Source: Bacteroidota bacterium
GTDB lineage: Bacteria; Bacteroidota; Bacteroidia; Chitinophagales; LD1
DNA: 42,701 nucleotides
NCBI GenBank assembly: GCA_016715625.1
Contig: JADJZU010000038.1
Location: 1-42,701, forward strand
Direction: 5' to 3'
In this document: positions 34,067 to 42,158 of the stretch, one piece after another
How the letters are laid out: each line of letters starts with the position of its first letter
Numbering within the stretch: the first letter of the stretch is position 1
Translations under genes and position numbers: made by a program
Notes under the pieces: generated by a model
What the model was told of the DNA's origin: nothing
What the model saw: only the letters and a program-made list of their open reading frames with translations
Database searches by the model: none

Positions 34067-34627
34067 TTACTCCAACTCAGTAGCATTCACTTTAATTTTT
34101 CCGGAGATGCTTTTCACTACATAGTCGCTGAAATTCTGGTTGGCATAAAAGCCTTTCCCATAGATAATTTCATCAGCTGTAGAGATTTTGACAAAGGTGT
34201 TGGAGTAAATCACTTTTTTGTTTTCGTCCCACACCAATTCATCGGTATTCAGGCGCTCCCCTTTTTGGTTGACCACCACTACGCTGTCGCGCGCTACCAT
34301 TTCTTTACTGTTTTCTACGGCCGTGGCGTAGCGGGCAGTGAGGGTGCTTTCCGTGCTGCCATCCTCTTTAAAGAATTCAATTTTAATTCCATCGCTGAAC
34401 TCCAGATAAGGCTTTTCGGTGTTGTAGCGGGTGGCCGTTTTGCCGAAGCACTGAATGCGGGTTACTCCGTTGTCGGAGTATTGAATCAGCACGTTTTCGC
34501 CTTTTTCAATATTGGCATTGGCGCGGCTAACCACCAGCCGGGCCTCTTCGAGATCGTTTTTGCAAGAGGCGGCCAATAGGGTCAGAACCAAAAAAAAAGA
34601 GGGAGTAAAACGAACGGGCGAAGACAT
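34067..34627 (-). CDS. lptC: LPS export ABC transporter periplasmic protein LptC
   Basis: 186 residues. Lipoprotein signal with LAASC (Cys22). The LptC/OstA-like beta-jellyroll is seen in FGKTATRYNTEKPYLEFSDG, IKIEFFKEDGSTESTLTARY, ARDSVVVVNQKGERLNTDEL and the closing VVKSISGKIKV. LptC links LptB2FG to LptA and moves lipopolysaccharide across the periplasm; in Bacteroidota it is typically a lipoprotein. It is last in the run coaX - outer membrane protein - lptC, a common order in the phylum. Confidence 0.93.
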   Translation of the reverse strand: MSSPVRFTPSFFLVLTLLAASCKNDLEEARLVVSRANANIEKGENVLIQYSDNGVTRIQCFGKTATRYNTEKPYLEFSDGIKIEFFKEDGSTESTLTARYATAVENSKEMVARDSVVVVNQKGERLNTDELVWDENKKVIYSNTFVKISTADEIIYGKGFYANQNFSDYVVKSISGKIKVNATELE

Positions 34628-34642
34628 GGGTGCGTCTGGTAA

Positions 34643-35950
34643 TTAGTCAAACTTGCGCTTAATGAACCAGAATGGGTCATTAAGGGTGAAGCCCAGGGTA
34701 ATGCGATAGTACGTTTCGCGGATAATGGACGCATTATTACCTCCACGCGAACCAATATCTGCGCTTAGATTTAAACTGGCCAGATTGCGATATAGCGGAA
34801 GACCCAGACCCAGCGTGCCACCATACTCGGTGAGGGCTTTGCCCTGGTAGGTAATTTCGGAACTGGCATAATATCCACCGAGGCGATATTGCACATTGCT
34901 CAGGTATTTGCGCTCGCCATATTTGGGAACAATCTGCACCCCCAGGCCAATGCGCCAACTGTCGGCCAGATTGCCATTATTGAAAGGCGATTGATATTTC
35001 TTCCAATTGGTCCAGCGAAAATCAGCTCCAATTTGCCAGAACCTTTCGTTGCCGAACATAAAGCCTCCGCCTGCCGTAACGGGTAGCAGCACTTTGCCTT
35101 TGCTATCGCTGCTCACCTCTTGGCTGTCGATGACTGAAACCCCCGAACTGCTTATATTAATTCGGTCCCAGTAGCTGGAAGTTTTAGTGTTTACTTTTAC
35201 TCCTCCGGACGCGTAGCCCCCCAAGGTAAAGTAAATATCGGTTCGCTCTTCGCGGTCGCTGTTGTGATAAATCCTTCTGCGATATTGAAACCCTGCATTA
35301 TAGCTCACTCCGTTTACGTTCATCGATACATTGCTGCGCGAACTATAGGCGTCCAGGCTATCGGGAAAGGTGATAATGTTTTGGTTGTCGAGTTTGCCAA
35401 ACACATAGCTGATAGTGGCACCAATCGAAAAATTATCGAGCTCATTGATGCGGCTTTTAAATTTATAGGCACCCCCAGCGTAGAGCCGATACAAGGAACC
35501 CTTGCCCGAATACACTTTTCGGTAGCTGCCAATCACCGAATCGTTAAAGTCTTGAATAAAGGTATAGTTGGTGTTGCTAAAGGGCAAGAGTCCAACGCTG
35601 ATGGCCCACTTGTCGGCTTTGGGCACAAAGGCTACGGCCACGTGGCTCACCGAGCCGTTGACGGCATTATAGGTTTTTGATTTGGTGCGAATGTTTACAT
35701 CGTCAATGTTCAGGCCGGCCTCAATGGTGGTGCGGGTGAGCGAAGCAAAGGAAGCCGGGTTGGTATAATTAATAAAACTGTTGCTGGCATAGCCACCGGC
35801 CACTTCGCCCATGGCTTTATTGGCCGAAAAAACGGTGCTGCGCACGTATCCCAGTCCAAAGCGGGAATAGGGAGAAGCAATTTGCGCAGCGGAATACAAG
35901 GCAGAGAGACCGAGCATGAAACACAACAAAGACAAGCGCACAGAAGCCAT
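34643..35950 (-). CDS. Outer-membrane beta-barrel protein (FadL/PorV-like)
   Basis: 435 residues from the ATG at 35950, which gives a clean signal peptide (MASVRLSLLCFMLGLSALYS up to AAQ). In-frame starts up to 36079 would overlap coaX and put a hydrophilic stretch before it. The mature part begins IASPYSRFGLGYVRSTVFSA and continues in amphipathic strands ending KRKFD. This is the outer-membrane protein regularly found between coaX and lptC in this phylum. Its substrate is unknown; a barrel made by about 14 strands is likely. It ends 15 bp before lptC. Confidence 0.87.
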   Translation of the reverse strand: MASVRLSLLCFMLGLSALYSAAQIASPYSRFGLGYVRSTVFSANKAMGEVAGGYASNSFINYTNPASFASLTRTTIEAGLNIDDVNIRTKSKTYNAVNGSVSHVAVAFVPKADKWAISVGLLPFSNTNYTFIQDFNDSVIGSYRKVYSGKGSLYRLYAGGAYKFKSRINELDNFSIGATISYVFGKLDNQNIITFPDSLDAYSSRSNVSMNVNGVSYNAGFQYRRRIYHNSDREERTDIYFTLGGYASGGVKVNTKTSSYWDRINISSSGVSVIDSQEVSSDSKGKVLLPVTAGGGFMFGNERFWQIGADFRWTNWKKYQSPFNNGNLADSWRIGLGVQIVPKYGERKYLSNVQYRLGGYYASSEITYQGKALTEYGGTLGLGLPLYRNLASLNLSADIGSRGGNNASIIRETYYRITLGFTLNDPFWFIKRKFD

Positions 35951-36075
35951 ACGAATGGCGTGGGTGCGGTTATAGAATGAAGAAAGGTTCACTGCTGACG
36001 GAAAATTGACTATTGGAAATTTCATGAAAACCTGCGCTGATTTTTTGCCTGGAACTTTAGTCATACTTCGTACAA

Positions 36076-36798
36076 TCAATCGAGATTAAACTGTAGTATG
36101 CGATGAAGCCCCTCAAGCACCAGATAGGGACTGGCAAATATGTCGTTTTCGAGCAGAGTAACAAACAAACTTGCATCGCCACCGGTGGCCACCACTTTCA
36201 GCGCTCCAAAACGCGCTTCATAATCTTTTATTATGCCGGATACTTCATTTTTGATGCCATGCACCACCCCGCTGAGCATAGACGTAGGTGTATCGGTGCC
36301 CACCAACGGAAAATCGGTGAACTGAAAAGGGTCTACCAGCGGGAGCCTGGCCGTGTAGTTATGCAAAGCCCTAAACCGCATGTTCATACCCGGAGAAATG
36401 CCGCCCCCTTCATATTGATTGCTGCTGTTGACAAAGTCAAAGGTGATACAGGTGCCAAAATCAATTTTGAGCACATTTTGGTTTTTGAATAAATCGTTGG
36501 CTGCCACGGCACCGGCTATGCGGTCGGCACCCAGGGTGTGCGGGGTTTTATACAGCACTTCTATCGGAAAGCGGAGGTAAGGCGAATAGACCAGCAGTTC
36601 AAATTTTTTGCGGCTGCGTTTCAGCCGCAGCTCCACGTTTTCGTTGGCGCCTGTTTTGGAAAGAAAAATATGTTCCAGCGTGTAGTGGTCGAAGATGACA
36701 TCCAGCGCATCCGATTCGGTAAACACTTTTTTGAGTTCGTAGCCTTCAAAAAGCCCGAACTTGGTGTTGGTATTGCCGATGTCTATGCAGAGGTTCAA
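36076..36798 (-). CDS. coaX: Type III pantothenate kinase
   Basis: 240 residues. CoaX phosphorylates pantothenate in the first step of CoA synthesis; unlike CoaA it is not inhibited by CoA and needs a monovalent cation. Motifs: CIDIGNTNTKFG (Asp6, phosphate 1), TPHTLGADRIAG (Asp92), KIDFGTCITFDFV (Asp113) and GGGISPGMNMRFRALH, TGGDASLF. It follows the CapA-like gene by 17 bp and leads into the outer-membrane protein gene, so the three probably form one transcript. Confidence 0.96.
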   Translation of the reverse strand: MNLCIDIGNTNTKFGLFEGYELKKVFTESDALDVIFDHYTLEHIFLSKTGANENVELRLKRSRKKFELLVYSPYLRFPIEVLYKTPHTLGADRIAGAVAANDLFKNQNVLKIDFGTCITFDFVNSSNQYEGGGISPGMNMRFRALHNYTARLPLVDPFQFTDFPLVGTDTPTSMLSGVVHGIKNEVSGIIKDYEARFGALKVVATGGDASLFVTLLENDIFASPYLVLEGLHRILQFNLD

Positions 36799-36815
36799 GA
36801 TAGAGGGATGGAGGT

Positions 36816-39227
36816 TTATTGAAACTTTCTTTTGCCGTCAATATACTGCACCACAAAGCTGGTTTTGTAGCGCGGCAGTATCTGTTCTTTCCAGAACTTT
36901 TCGCATTGTTCCTTGAAGCGGTATTTACCAATCAGGTATTTGAACAAACCCCCTTCTTCCACAACTTCGTAGCCTTTGAGGTGCGTGTAGTAGTTGGTGT
37001 CGAGCGGGATAAACTTCTGCAAAGCATAAATCTGCACCCGATAGAAAGTATCCACAGTGATGGATACTGATTTTTCAGCCACCCGGTTCATGTCAAACTG
37101 TAGTTTAGGTTCACTCACTTGTTGTAGCTGTGTGGCTTTCTGGCTACTGGCTTCGGTTTTATCTTCGGTGAAAACCGGAGTAGCCACCTTCGGTTTTTTT
37201 ACTTCATCGGCAAATACGATGGTTTCCACCGTTTTCTTTTTGGCCGGGTCGTCTACCAAAGCCTGCTGTGCGCGCTTGCTGCGTGGAGCATCGTCTGTAA
37301 GCGGAGCGGCTTCCCGCTTTTTTCGGGCTTCATCTTCTATCAACGTGGAGGCTGGTTTCGCTTGTTTCTTCTCAGCATTTTCCACGGGCTTTTCTGCCGC
37401 TGCCGCTGCTTTTTTGTTTTCAGCAGGCATGGTAGTGGATGGAGTAACCGTGGTGTTTGAAGGTTGTTCGGTCGCTTCTTTTTTATTCGAGTCGCTCTTG
37501 TTAGTGGCCGGGGCGACATGGGCTACAGCGGTAGTATCTATCGCCAATGCCGATACAGCAGCCTCCTTGGTTTGCACCGATGTGTCGGTATTGGGCTTAT
37601 TGCTGTTGGCTACAGGTGCTTGGTTAACAGCGGTATCCACCTTGGCAGGTGTTACATTGGTGGCTAACTCCGCTTTTGGAGTGTTCACGCTGCCCGGTTG
37701 TGTGTTTTTAATCGGTGCAGCATTTTCAATAAACAGGCTTTCCGCCTTATTTTTTTCGGCCACGATAGCCGATGGTTTAGGCGATTCGTTTTTGACTATC
37801 AGCGCCTGATTGGCTGTTATGCTCCCCGTTGGTTTTGCTTCGCCAAAAATCTGGGCCAGCGATGGCGGATTATTACTGCCCACGGTAGCAATGGGCAGCA
37901 CCGGTGCAGCACTCGGCACAATGTCGCTTGCCTTTTTCTGGTTAAAACGGTTATTCAGTGCAGACTTGGTAAGGTCTATGGTCTCCATCACATTATTGGC
38001 TGTGAGCTCGGTCATGTTATATTGAATTTCATCAGCCGTAGCGCCCAACAGCTTGCGCACTTCATACGCTCCGTTGATGACTCTTCGTTTTTCGATGTAC
38101 GGAATCTTGGTGAGGATGTCGCCATTTTCTACAGCCGAACACGGGAGCGACAGCACATTGGTTTTACCCTTCACGGTGCTGGTATCATAATACGTATACA
38201 CCGGTATCACGCCCCAGTCGCCCACATTCGTTTCGCCTGTAAAGTTGTTTTTCTTCAACTCCATGTCTATCACATAGCCATTGCGGTTGCGCACTTCATC
38301 GTTGCTGGCAATCAGGTTGCCGAGCGAATAGGCCACAATGCCTTCTTTCAGCTGGCCATAGTGCGAATAGGTCATGTAATCGAGGCGGAGGGGTGTATTG
38401 GGCAAGGTGCCCACCACCAGATTGGCTCCCAGATTAAAGCAGTATTGTGCCAGGTCGGTCTGGTAAGCGGAGGGGATATCCTGATTATTGGTGCCCCAGT
38501 CAAAATACACAATAATGAAGTCGGGCTTGTTAATGCGCGCCACCCGCATATCGCGTTCCAGATAGGTTTTGTCAATCTCATTGATGATGAAATCGCGCGA
38601 AATGCCCGGGCGCGCGTTCAGTGTGGTGTAATTCAACAGCGCAATGCGGAATCCTTTTTTATTGATGATGAGCGGATAGTTGCCATTGCGCTGCATGCCA
38701 TCGGTGAAGGCCCCGGTGTGCAGCATTTCATAATCATACAGCATATCGCGGGTGCGCTTGAGCGTGGCTTTATCAATCTGTGCGGTGTGTGCATTCGCAT
38801 GGGTGAGCACATTGATGCCGGAATATTTGAGGGCCAGTGCAAACTCATCGGGCGCGGTAAACATGTTGTTTTCATCGTTGGCAAAAGCGGTTTTCAGGTT
38901 GGCAAAGGTCAGGTCGCCCAGCCCCAAAATAGATTGTATGTATTTCAGCTCTTCGCGAAAATTGTATTGGCCTTTGGCCTCATCGTAGCAATAGTTAACG
39001 TGCTTTTCGGTTTGGTAAATGTTGCCCCCTATCATCAGGTGCAGGGTGCGCATGGAATCGGTTTCCTCTTTCAGGTCATCGGAAAAAGATTTAGGCTTCA
39101 GCAGGCGCTGTTTAATGTCTATTACCCTGGAAGTTTCCTGTGCCACGGTGCCCTGCACCAGCAGCCACAGCAACGCAACGCTCCATAGCCGGTGGTTGTT
39201 AAGCAGCAAGTATTTCATCGTTTTCAT
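36816..39227 (-). CDS. CapA-like (PGA_cap fold) protein with disordered linker and SPOR-like C-terminus
   Basis: 803 residues. Signal peptide (about 1-29), then a CapA/PGA_cap metallophosphatase-like domain (about 60-330): LMIGGNIYQTEK, LGDLTFANLKTAFAN, VLTHANAHTAQIDKATL, IVYFDWG, LVVGTLPNTPLRLDYM, GIVAYSLGNLI. The usual metal ligands are changed: NLE is NLK, the ANNHxxD motif reads ANAHTAQID, and the GxHPHxxQ motif reads GTLPNTPLR, so catalysis is doubtful. A Lys/Ala/Thr/Pro-rich linker (about 440-700) leads to a SPOR-like end (YRVQIYALQKFIPLD ... LFKYLIGKYRFKEQCEKFW). SPOR domains bind denuded peptidoglycan. It overlaps the upstream oxidoreductase gene by 29 bp. Confidence 0.8.
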   Translation of the reverse strand: MKTMKYLLLNNHRLWSVALLWLLVQGTVAQETSRVIDIKQRLLKPKSFSDDLKEETDSMRTLHLMIGGNIYQTEKHVNYCYDEAKGQYNFREELKYIQSILGLGDLTFANLKTAFANDENNMFTAPDEFALALKYSGINVLTHANAHTAQIDKATLKRTRDMLYDYEMLHTGAFTDGMQRNGNYPLIINKKGFRIALLNYTTLNARPGISRDFIINEIDKTYLERDMRVARINKPDFIIVYFDWGTNNQDIPSAYQTDLAQYCFNLGANLVVGTLPNTPLRLDYMTYSHYGQLKEGIVAYSLGNLIASNDEVRNRNGYVIDMELKKNNFTGETNVGDWGVIPVYTYYDTSTVKGKTNVLSLPCSAVENGDILTKIPYIEKRRVINGAYEVRKLLGATADEIQYNMTELTANNVMETIDLTKSALNNRFNQKKASDIVPSAAPVLPIATVGSNNPPSLAQIFGEAKPTGSITANQALIVKNESPKPSAIVAEKNKAESLFIENAAPIKNTQPGSVNTPKAELATNVTPAKVDTAVNQAPVANSNKPNTDTSVQTKEAAVSALAIDTTAVAHVAPATNKSDSNKKEATEQPSNTTVTPSTTMPAENKKAAAAAEKPVENAEKKQAKPASTLIEDEARKKREAAPLTDDAPRSKRAQQALVDDPAKKKTVETIVFADEVKKPKVATPVFTEDKTEASSQKATQLQQVSEPKLQFDMNRVAEKSVSITVDTFYRVQIYALQKFIPLDTNYYTHLKGYEVVEEGGLFKYLIGKYRFKEQCEKFWKEQILPRYKTSFVVQYIDGKRKFQ

Positions 39228-39852
39228 GTATCTGAATGCCGCTGGTGTTTTGAGCGGCCGCTTCTATCATTTTTTTAGCCAGCACCTTAACGGGTGTGCC
39301 GGCATATTTTTTAAAAGGTCCGGCAAATAGAAACGAAAGTTTTTCGGCTGCAAACCGGCCAATGGCTTCGCCTGTTCGCTGTTCTTTACGGTCGCCCAGC
39401 AGGATGGACGGGCGAAAAATGTGAACGGCCTTGAAGCCCATGTTGCTTACGGCTTGTTCCAGTTCGCCTTTTACGCGGCTGTAGAAAATAGCCGAACCGG
39501 CATCGGCCCCCATCGAGGAGCAAAGGATAAACTGCTGTGCCCCCTGCGCCACGGCTCGCTCTGCTATTTGTTCAGGGATATCAAAATCTACCCAGCGGAA
39601 AGCTTCCTGACTGCCGGCTTTGGCAATGGTGGTGCCCAGGCAGCAAAAAACATCATCGGCTTTAAGCTCGGCTTGAATGGAGGTGATATTTTTAAAATCG
39701 GTGAGCACCGTGTGCAGCTTTGGATGCGAAAGGCTTAAGGGCCTGCGCACCACCACTGTTACTTTGCTGTATCGTTCCGATGCCAGCAGCCCAAGCAGGC
39801 ATTGCTCGCCTGTGAGGCCCGTAGCGCCCAGTAATAATGCCGTTTTGTTCAT
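39199..39852 (-). CDS. NAD(P)-binding oxidoreductase, HTATIP2/TIP30-like atypical SDR
   Basis: 217 residues. N-terminal TALLLGATGLTGEQCLLGLL (GxxGxxG) with VVVRRPL giving NADP preference; FCCLGTTIAKAGSQEAFRWV and ILCSSMGADAGSAIFYSRVK (Ser and YxxxK) follow, matching the HTATIP2/YbjT-like group of short atypical SDRs. The substrate is unknown. It is first in a minus-strand run; the CapA-like gene begins inside its last 29 bp. Confidence 0.88.
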   Translation of the reverse strand: MNKTALLLGATGLTGEQCLLGLLASERYSKVTVVVRRPLSLSHPKLHTVLTDFKNITSIQAELKADDVFCCLGTTIAKAGSQEAFRWVDFDIPEQIAERAVAQGAQQFILCSSMGADAGSAIFYSRVKGELEQAVSNMGFKAVHIFRPSILLGDRKEQRTGEAIGRFAAEKLSFLFAGPFKKYAGTPVKVLAKKMIEAAAQNTSGIQIHENDEILAA

Positions 39853-39951
39853 GGGGGCGAATGTAGGAATTAGTCGTGGAGTGAAAGAGCGTATCGTTTC
39901 CTTTTGGCGAATGCGTCATTGATGTGAATAGATGTATGGCCGCAGCGGTAT

Positions 39952-40020
39952 GCATGGCCTGAAGGCCATGCCCGAACGGGTATAAAAGGAATGGTCTGTT
40001 TATATCGGGGCTAAAGCCCC
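39952..40020. repeat. REP-like hairpins in the gap before the TauE/SafE gene
   Basis: Two palindromes: GCATGGCCTGAAGGCCATGC at 39952-39971 (8-bp stem) and GGGGCTAAAGCCCC at 40007-40020. Both share the TRAA loop of the REP-like family described at the left edge. A box TACTTTCG (one mismatch to TAnnTTTG) follows at 40038-40045, 5 bp before the ATG. Confidence 0.65.
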
Positions 40021-40050
40021 GGGATACTGCTAATTTCTACTTTCGCCCGC

Positions 40051-40809
40051 ATGGATATTTCGTGGTTTCAGGTGTTGGTGCTGTTGCTGCTGGGCGTGGT
40101 GGCGGGTTTTGTAAACACGGTGTCGGCAGCGGGCTCGCTGGTGAGCATTACGGCACTCATGTTCACGGGCCTTTCGGGCACCGAGGCCAATGCCAGCAAC
40201 CGGGTGGCGGTGCTGGCGCAGAATTTTTCTTCTACCTATACTTTTCTGCGGAAAGGCTACCAGACCGATGCTTACCTGATATGGCTGTCGCTGGCATCGG
40301 TGCCGGGTGCGGTGCTGGGGGCTTTGTTTTCTATCAAAATTCCGGAGGAGCTTTTTATAAAAATACTGTCGGGGGTCATGCTTTTGTTTTTGGTGCTCAC
40401 GGTGTTTAATCCCTTAAAAAACGCCACCGGCACCACCGAGCGTTTAGATGCACGCAGCAAAATAGCGGGGGTATTTTTGTTTTTTCTGTTTGGCATCTAT
40501 GGTGGCTTTATACAGGCGGGCAGCGGTTTTTTTTTGATGGCGGGTTGTCAATTGCTGCATCGCTTTCCGTTTGCCAAAGCGAATTTTTACAAGGCCTTTA
40601 TTATGTCTTCTTATGCCCTGGCGGCCTTTTTATTGTTTGTTTTTAATGGCAACATCCGGTGGGTGCATGGCCTGCTGATGGCGGTGGGGATGAGCGCAGG
40701 CGGCTACATGGGCGTGCACTGGAGCATAGGGGCCAGCGAGGCGCAGATAAGGCGCGTAATAGTGGTGATGATTTTGTGCATGGTAGCTTACCTGTGGTTT
40801 TTTAGATAG
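40051..40809 (+). CDS. TauE/SafE family sulfite exporter-like permease
   Basis: 252 residues with about eight membrane segments. The family signature is seen twice: LLLLGVVAGFVNTVSAAGSL near the N-terminus and LFGIYGGFIQAGSGFFLM in the second half. These proteins export sulfite, sulfoacetate or other organosulfur anions, but members in Bacteroidota are uncharacterised. A very close -7 box suggests a near-leaderless transcript. It stands alone between two repeat clusters. Confidence 0.92.
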   Translation: MDISWFQVLVLLLLGVVAGFVNTVSAAGSLVSITALMFTGLSGTEANASNRVAVLAQNFSSTYTFLRKGYQTDAYLIWLSLASVPGAVLGALFSIKIPEELFIKILSGVMLLFLVLTVFNPLKNATGTTERLDARSKIAGVFLFFLFGIYGGFIQAGSGFFLMAGCQLLHRFPFAKANFYKAFIMSSYALAAFLLFVFNGNIRWVHGLLMAVGMSAGGYMGVHWSIGASEAQIRRVIVVMILCMVAYLWFFR

Positions 40810-40824
40810 GAGGGCATGGGGGGC

Positions 40825-40870
40825 GGGTGTCCCACCCGGCTAAGATTTTTCGGTAGGTGGGACACCTACC
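40825..40870. repeat. Compound hairpin of two complementary palindromes
   Basis: GGGTGTCCCACCC (40825-40837) and GGTAGGTGGGACACCTACC (40852-40870). Each folds alone with a 3-nt loop, and they also pair with each other (GGTGTCCCACC with GGTGGGACACC), so two alternative structures exist. It begins 15 bp after the TauE/SafE stop and could act as its terminator, but there is no T-run; a REP/BIME-like origin is likelier. Confidence 0.65.
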
Positions 40871-40880
40871 GGTAAGGAAA

Positions 40881-40936
40881 GGCGGGGGCAGGATAAGCGG
40901 AAGATTATCGGTTTAATGGGCGGCTAAAGCCGCCTG
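40881..40936. repeat. Copy 2 of the approximately 55-bp REP-like element
   Basis: Begins with the identical 20 bp GGCGGGGGCAGGATAAGCGG found at 16-35, has the same GATAA/TTATC inverted pair, and ends in GGCGGCTAAAGCCGCC. Same orientation as copy 1. Confidence 0.75.
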
Positions 40937-41056
40937 CGCTGAATAATGTGGGTGATTGAACCAATACACTTTTCTGGTATTATTTGACTACTTAACCCGT
41001 AAATGCCAAAACCTACCTTTTTGCCTCAAAATGTCTGTTTTTTGCTTAAAAATGGG
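40937..41056. other. Intergenic AT-rich stretch
   Basis: No gene recognised. It leads into the modular array at 41057; with it and the region up to 41392 there are 583 bp without an intact gene between the TauE/SafE gene and the broken gene. Confidence 0.4.
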
Positions 41057-41266
41057 CAATATACATGGTTTAAGAAGACCTCGCCAATGTAGAACAAGAC
41101 CTCGCCAATGTGTGACAAGAAATATACATAGCATAATATAACCTCGCCATTGTGTGATAAAAAATATACATAGCCGAAGCAGACCTCGCCAATGTGTGAC
41201 AAATAATATTCATTGTGGAAGCAGACCTCGCCAATGCGTGATAAATGATATACATCGCTGGAAAAA
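41057..41266. repeat. Array of two alternating 21-bp modules (A and B)
   Basis: Ten 21-bp blocks with no gaps in the order B-A-A-B-A-B-A-B-A-B. A blocks (starts 41078, 41099, 41141, 41183, 41225) begin ACCTCGCCAATGTGTGA; B blocks (starts 41057, 41120, 41162, 41204, 41246) are versions of AAATATACATAGCCGAAG. The duplicated A at 41099 is the only break in alternation. Copies differ by a few bases, so this is an old array. It ends 28 bp before the -33 box of the downstream promoter. Confidence 0.85.
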
Positions 41267-41294
41267 AATTCGGACTACGGATAGCTCATTTTGA

Positions 41295-41327
41295 CTTGCG
41301 GATATGCTTTATTGTGTTATATCTTTG
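41295..41327 (+). promoter_or_regulatory. Promoter of the broken gene
   Basis: CTTG at 41295-41298, 21-bp spacer, TATCTTTG at 41320-41327 (exact TAnnTTTG). The ATG at 41393 is 65 bp downstream. Confidence 0.5.
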
Positions 41328-41392
41328 CTGTGTAGCCTGATGGCTTTGTATGTTGGTGGCATGTCTATTATTTAATAAATAATGTATTTGCT

Positions 41393-42100
41393 ATGGAAGA
41401 CCAAAACCAGCCCATAACAGACGATGACAAGTATGTGTATGGCAACGTCAAGCGATTAAAACGACAGGGCCTGTCTATCTCCGATGCCGACTTTGTGGGC
41501 GAAGGCGCATTGGCAGCAGTTGTTTGCAGACTATCTGCCTCAGTTTACGGCCTTCGACCCGCAGCTCGACAGCACCTATGCCGACCAGTGGCTCCAGGAG
41601 CTGAACCGCTTCAGCGAACTGCCCAGCGATGAAACAATGCGCGACCTGATGGTGCAGGCACAACTGGATTCGGTGGCTGCCCAGCAGGCTGCCATGACAC
41701 TGGCCGATGATCTGGCGTATTATGTCAAAAAAGCCTACCCGAAAGACGAGCGCAAGGCCGATGAGTTTGGATTTAAACTGATGCGAAAGCAGGTAGCCAA
41801 ACCGAATATCAAATTTGCCTTGTATGGTTTTACCCTGCACCGGTATATGAGCGCTATGCCACCGCCCTTTTAGCTGCTGGCTTGCCCGCAGGCTGGGAGG
41901 CGGACTATTTAACCGCTATTGAAAACAGTGCAGGCGCTCACATTACGCATGAATGGCAGAAGCGCGAACGCATCCGCGCCACCACCGCGCGGGTGGAGGT
42001 TTACAACACGCTCAACAGCCTGTGGGAGCGGGTGCAGGAAGCCTCGCGCGTCATCTTCCGCGAGCAGGAAGAACTCCGCAAGCTGTGGCAGAAGAAGTAG
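41393..42100 (+). pseudogene. Helical protein gene of unknown function with two frameshifts
   Basis: Three pieces form one coherent product of about 234 residues: 41393-41497 (MEDQNQPITDDDKYVYGNVK to SDADFV), then +1 to the frame with AKAHWQQLFADYLPQF up to FTLHRY near 41846, then back to the original frame with ERYATALLAAGLPAGW to the end (REQEELRKLWQKK). The first lesion is explained by one extra G in GGG at 41497-41499, the second by an extra TA at about 41845-41848. The product is helical, without signal or membrane segments. It resembles short Bacteroidota proteins of unknown function; I cannot name the family. Alternatives are assembly errors or a recent pseudogene. G9 follows the stop at 42101. 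Confidence 0.6.
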
Positions 42101-42110
42101 GGGGGGGGCT

Positions 42111-42140
42111 TTTGGGTTAAAAAACCTGCGCGTATATTTG
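42111..42140 (+). promoter_or_regulatory. Promoter of the ankyrin-like gene
   Basis: TTTG (42111-42114), 18-bp spacer and TATATTTG (42133-42140): the best match in the window to the Bacteroidota consensus. Confidence 0.65.
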
Positions 42141-42144
42141 GGAT

Positions 42145-42150
42145 GGAGGT
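42145..42150 (+). promoter_or_regulatory. Shine-Dalgarno sequence of the ankyrin-like gene
   Basis: GGAGGT, 8 bp before the ATG at 42159. Strong SD sequences are rare in the window and this one decides the start. Confidence 0.55.
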
Positions 42151-42158
42151 ACAATTCT

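Noticed and set aside
37698..39188. 496-codon plus-strand frame opposite the CapA-like gene
   Set aside because: The minus-strand gene has a signal peptide, recognisable domains and operon context; the opposite frame is His/Ile-rich with no known domain.
41070..41255. Minus-strand frame of 61 codons across the A/B array
   Set aside because: Also an effect of a period divisible by three; no promoter or family support.
41057..41266. CRISPR array or iteron-type origin
   Set aside because: The blocks between the A repeats are themselves repeats (B), so there are no spacers; no replication initiator gene is nearby.
41484..41873. Programmed ribosomal frameshifting in the broken gene
   Set aside because: Neither site has a clear slippery heptamer or a stem just downstream; two separate shifts would be needed. 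Slippage mutations or assembly errors are simpler.
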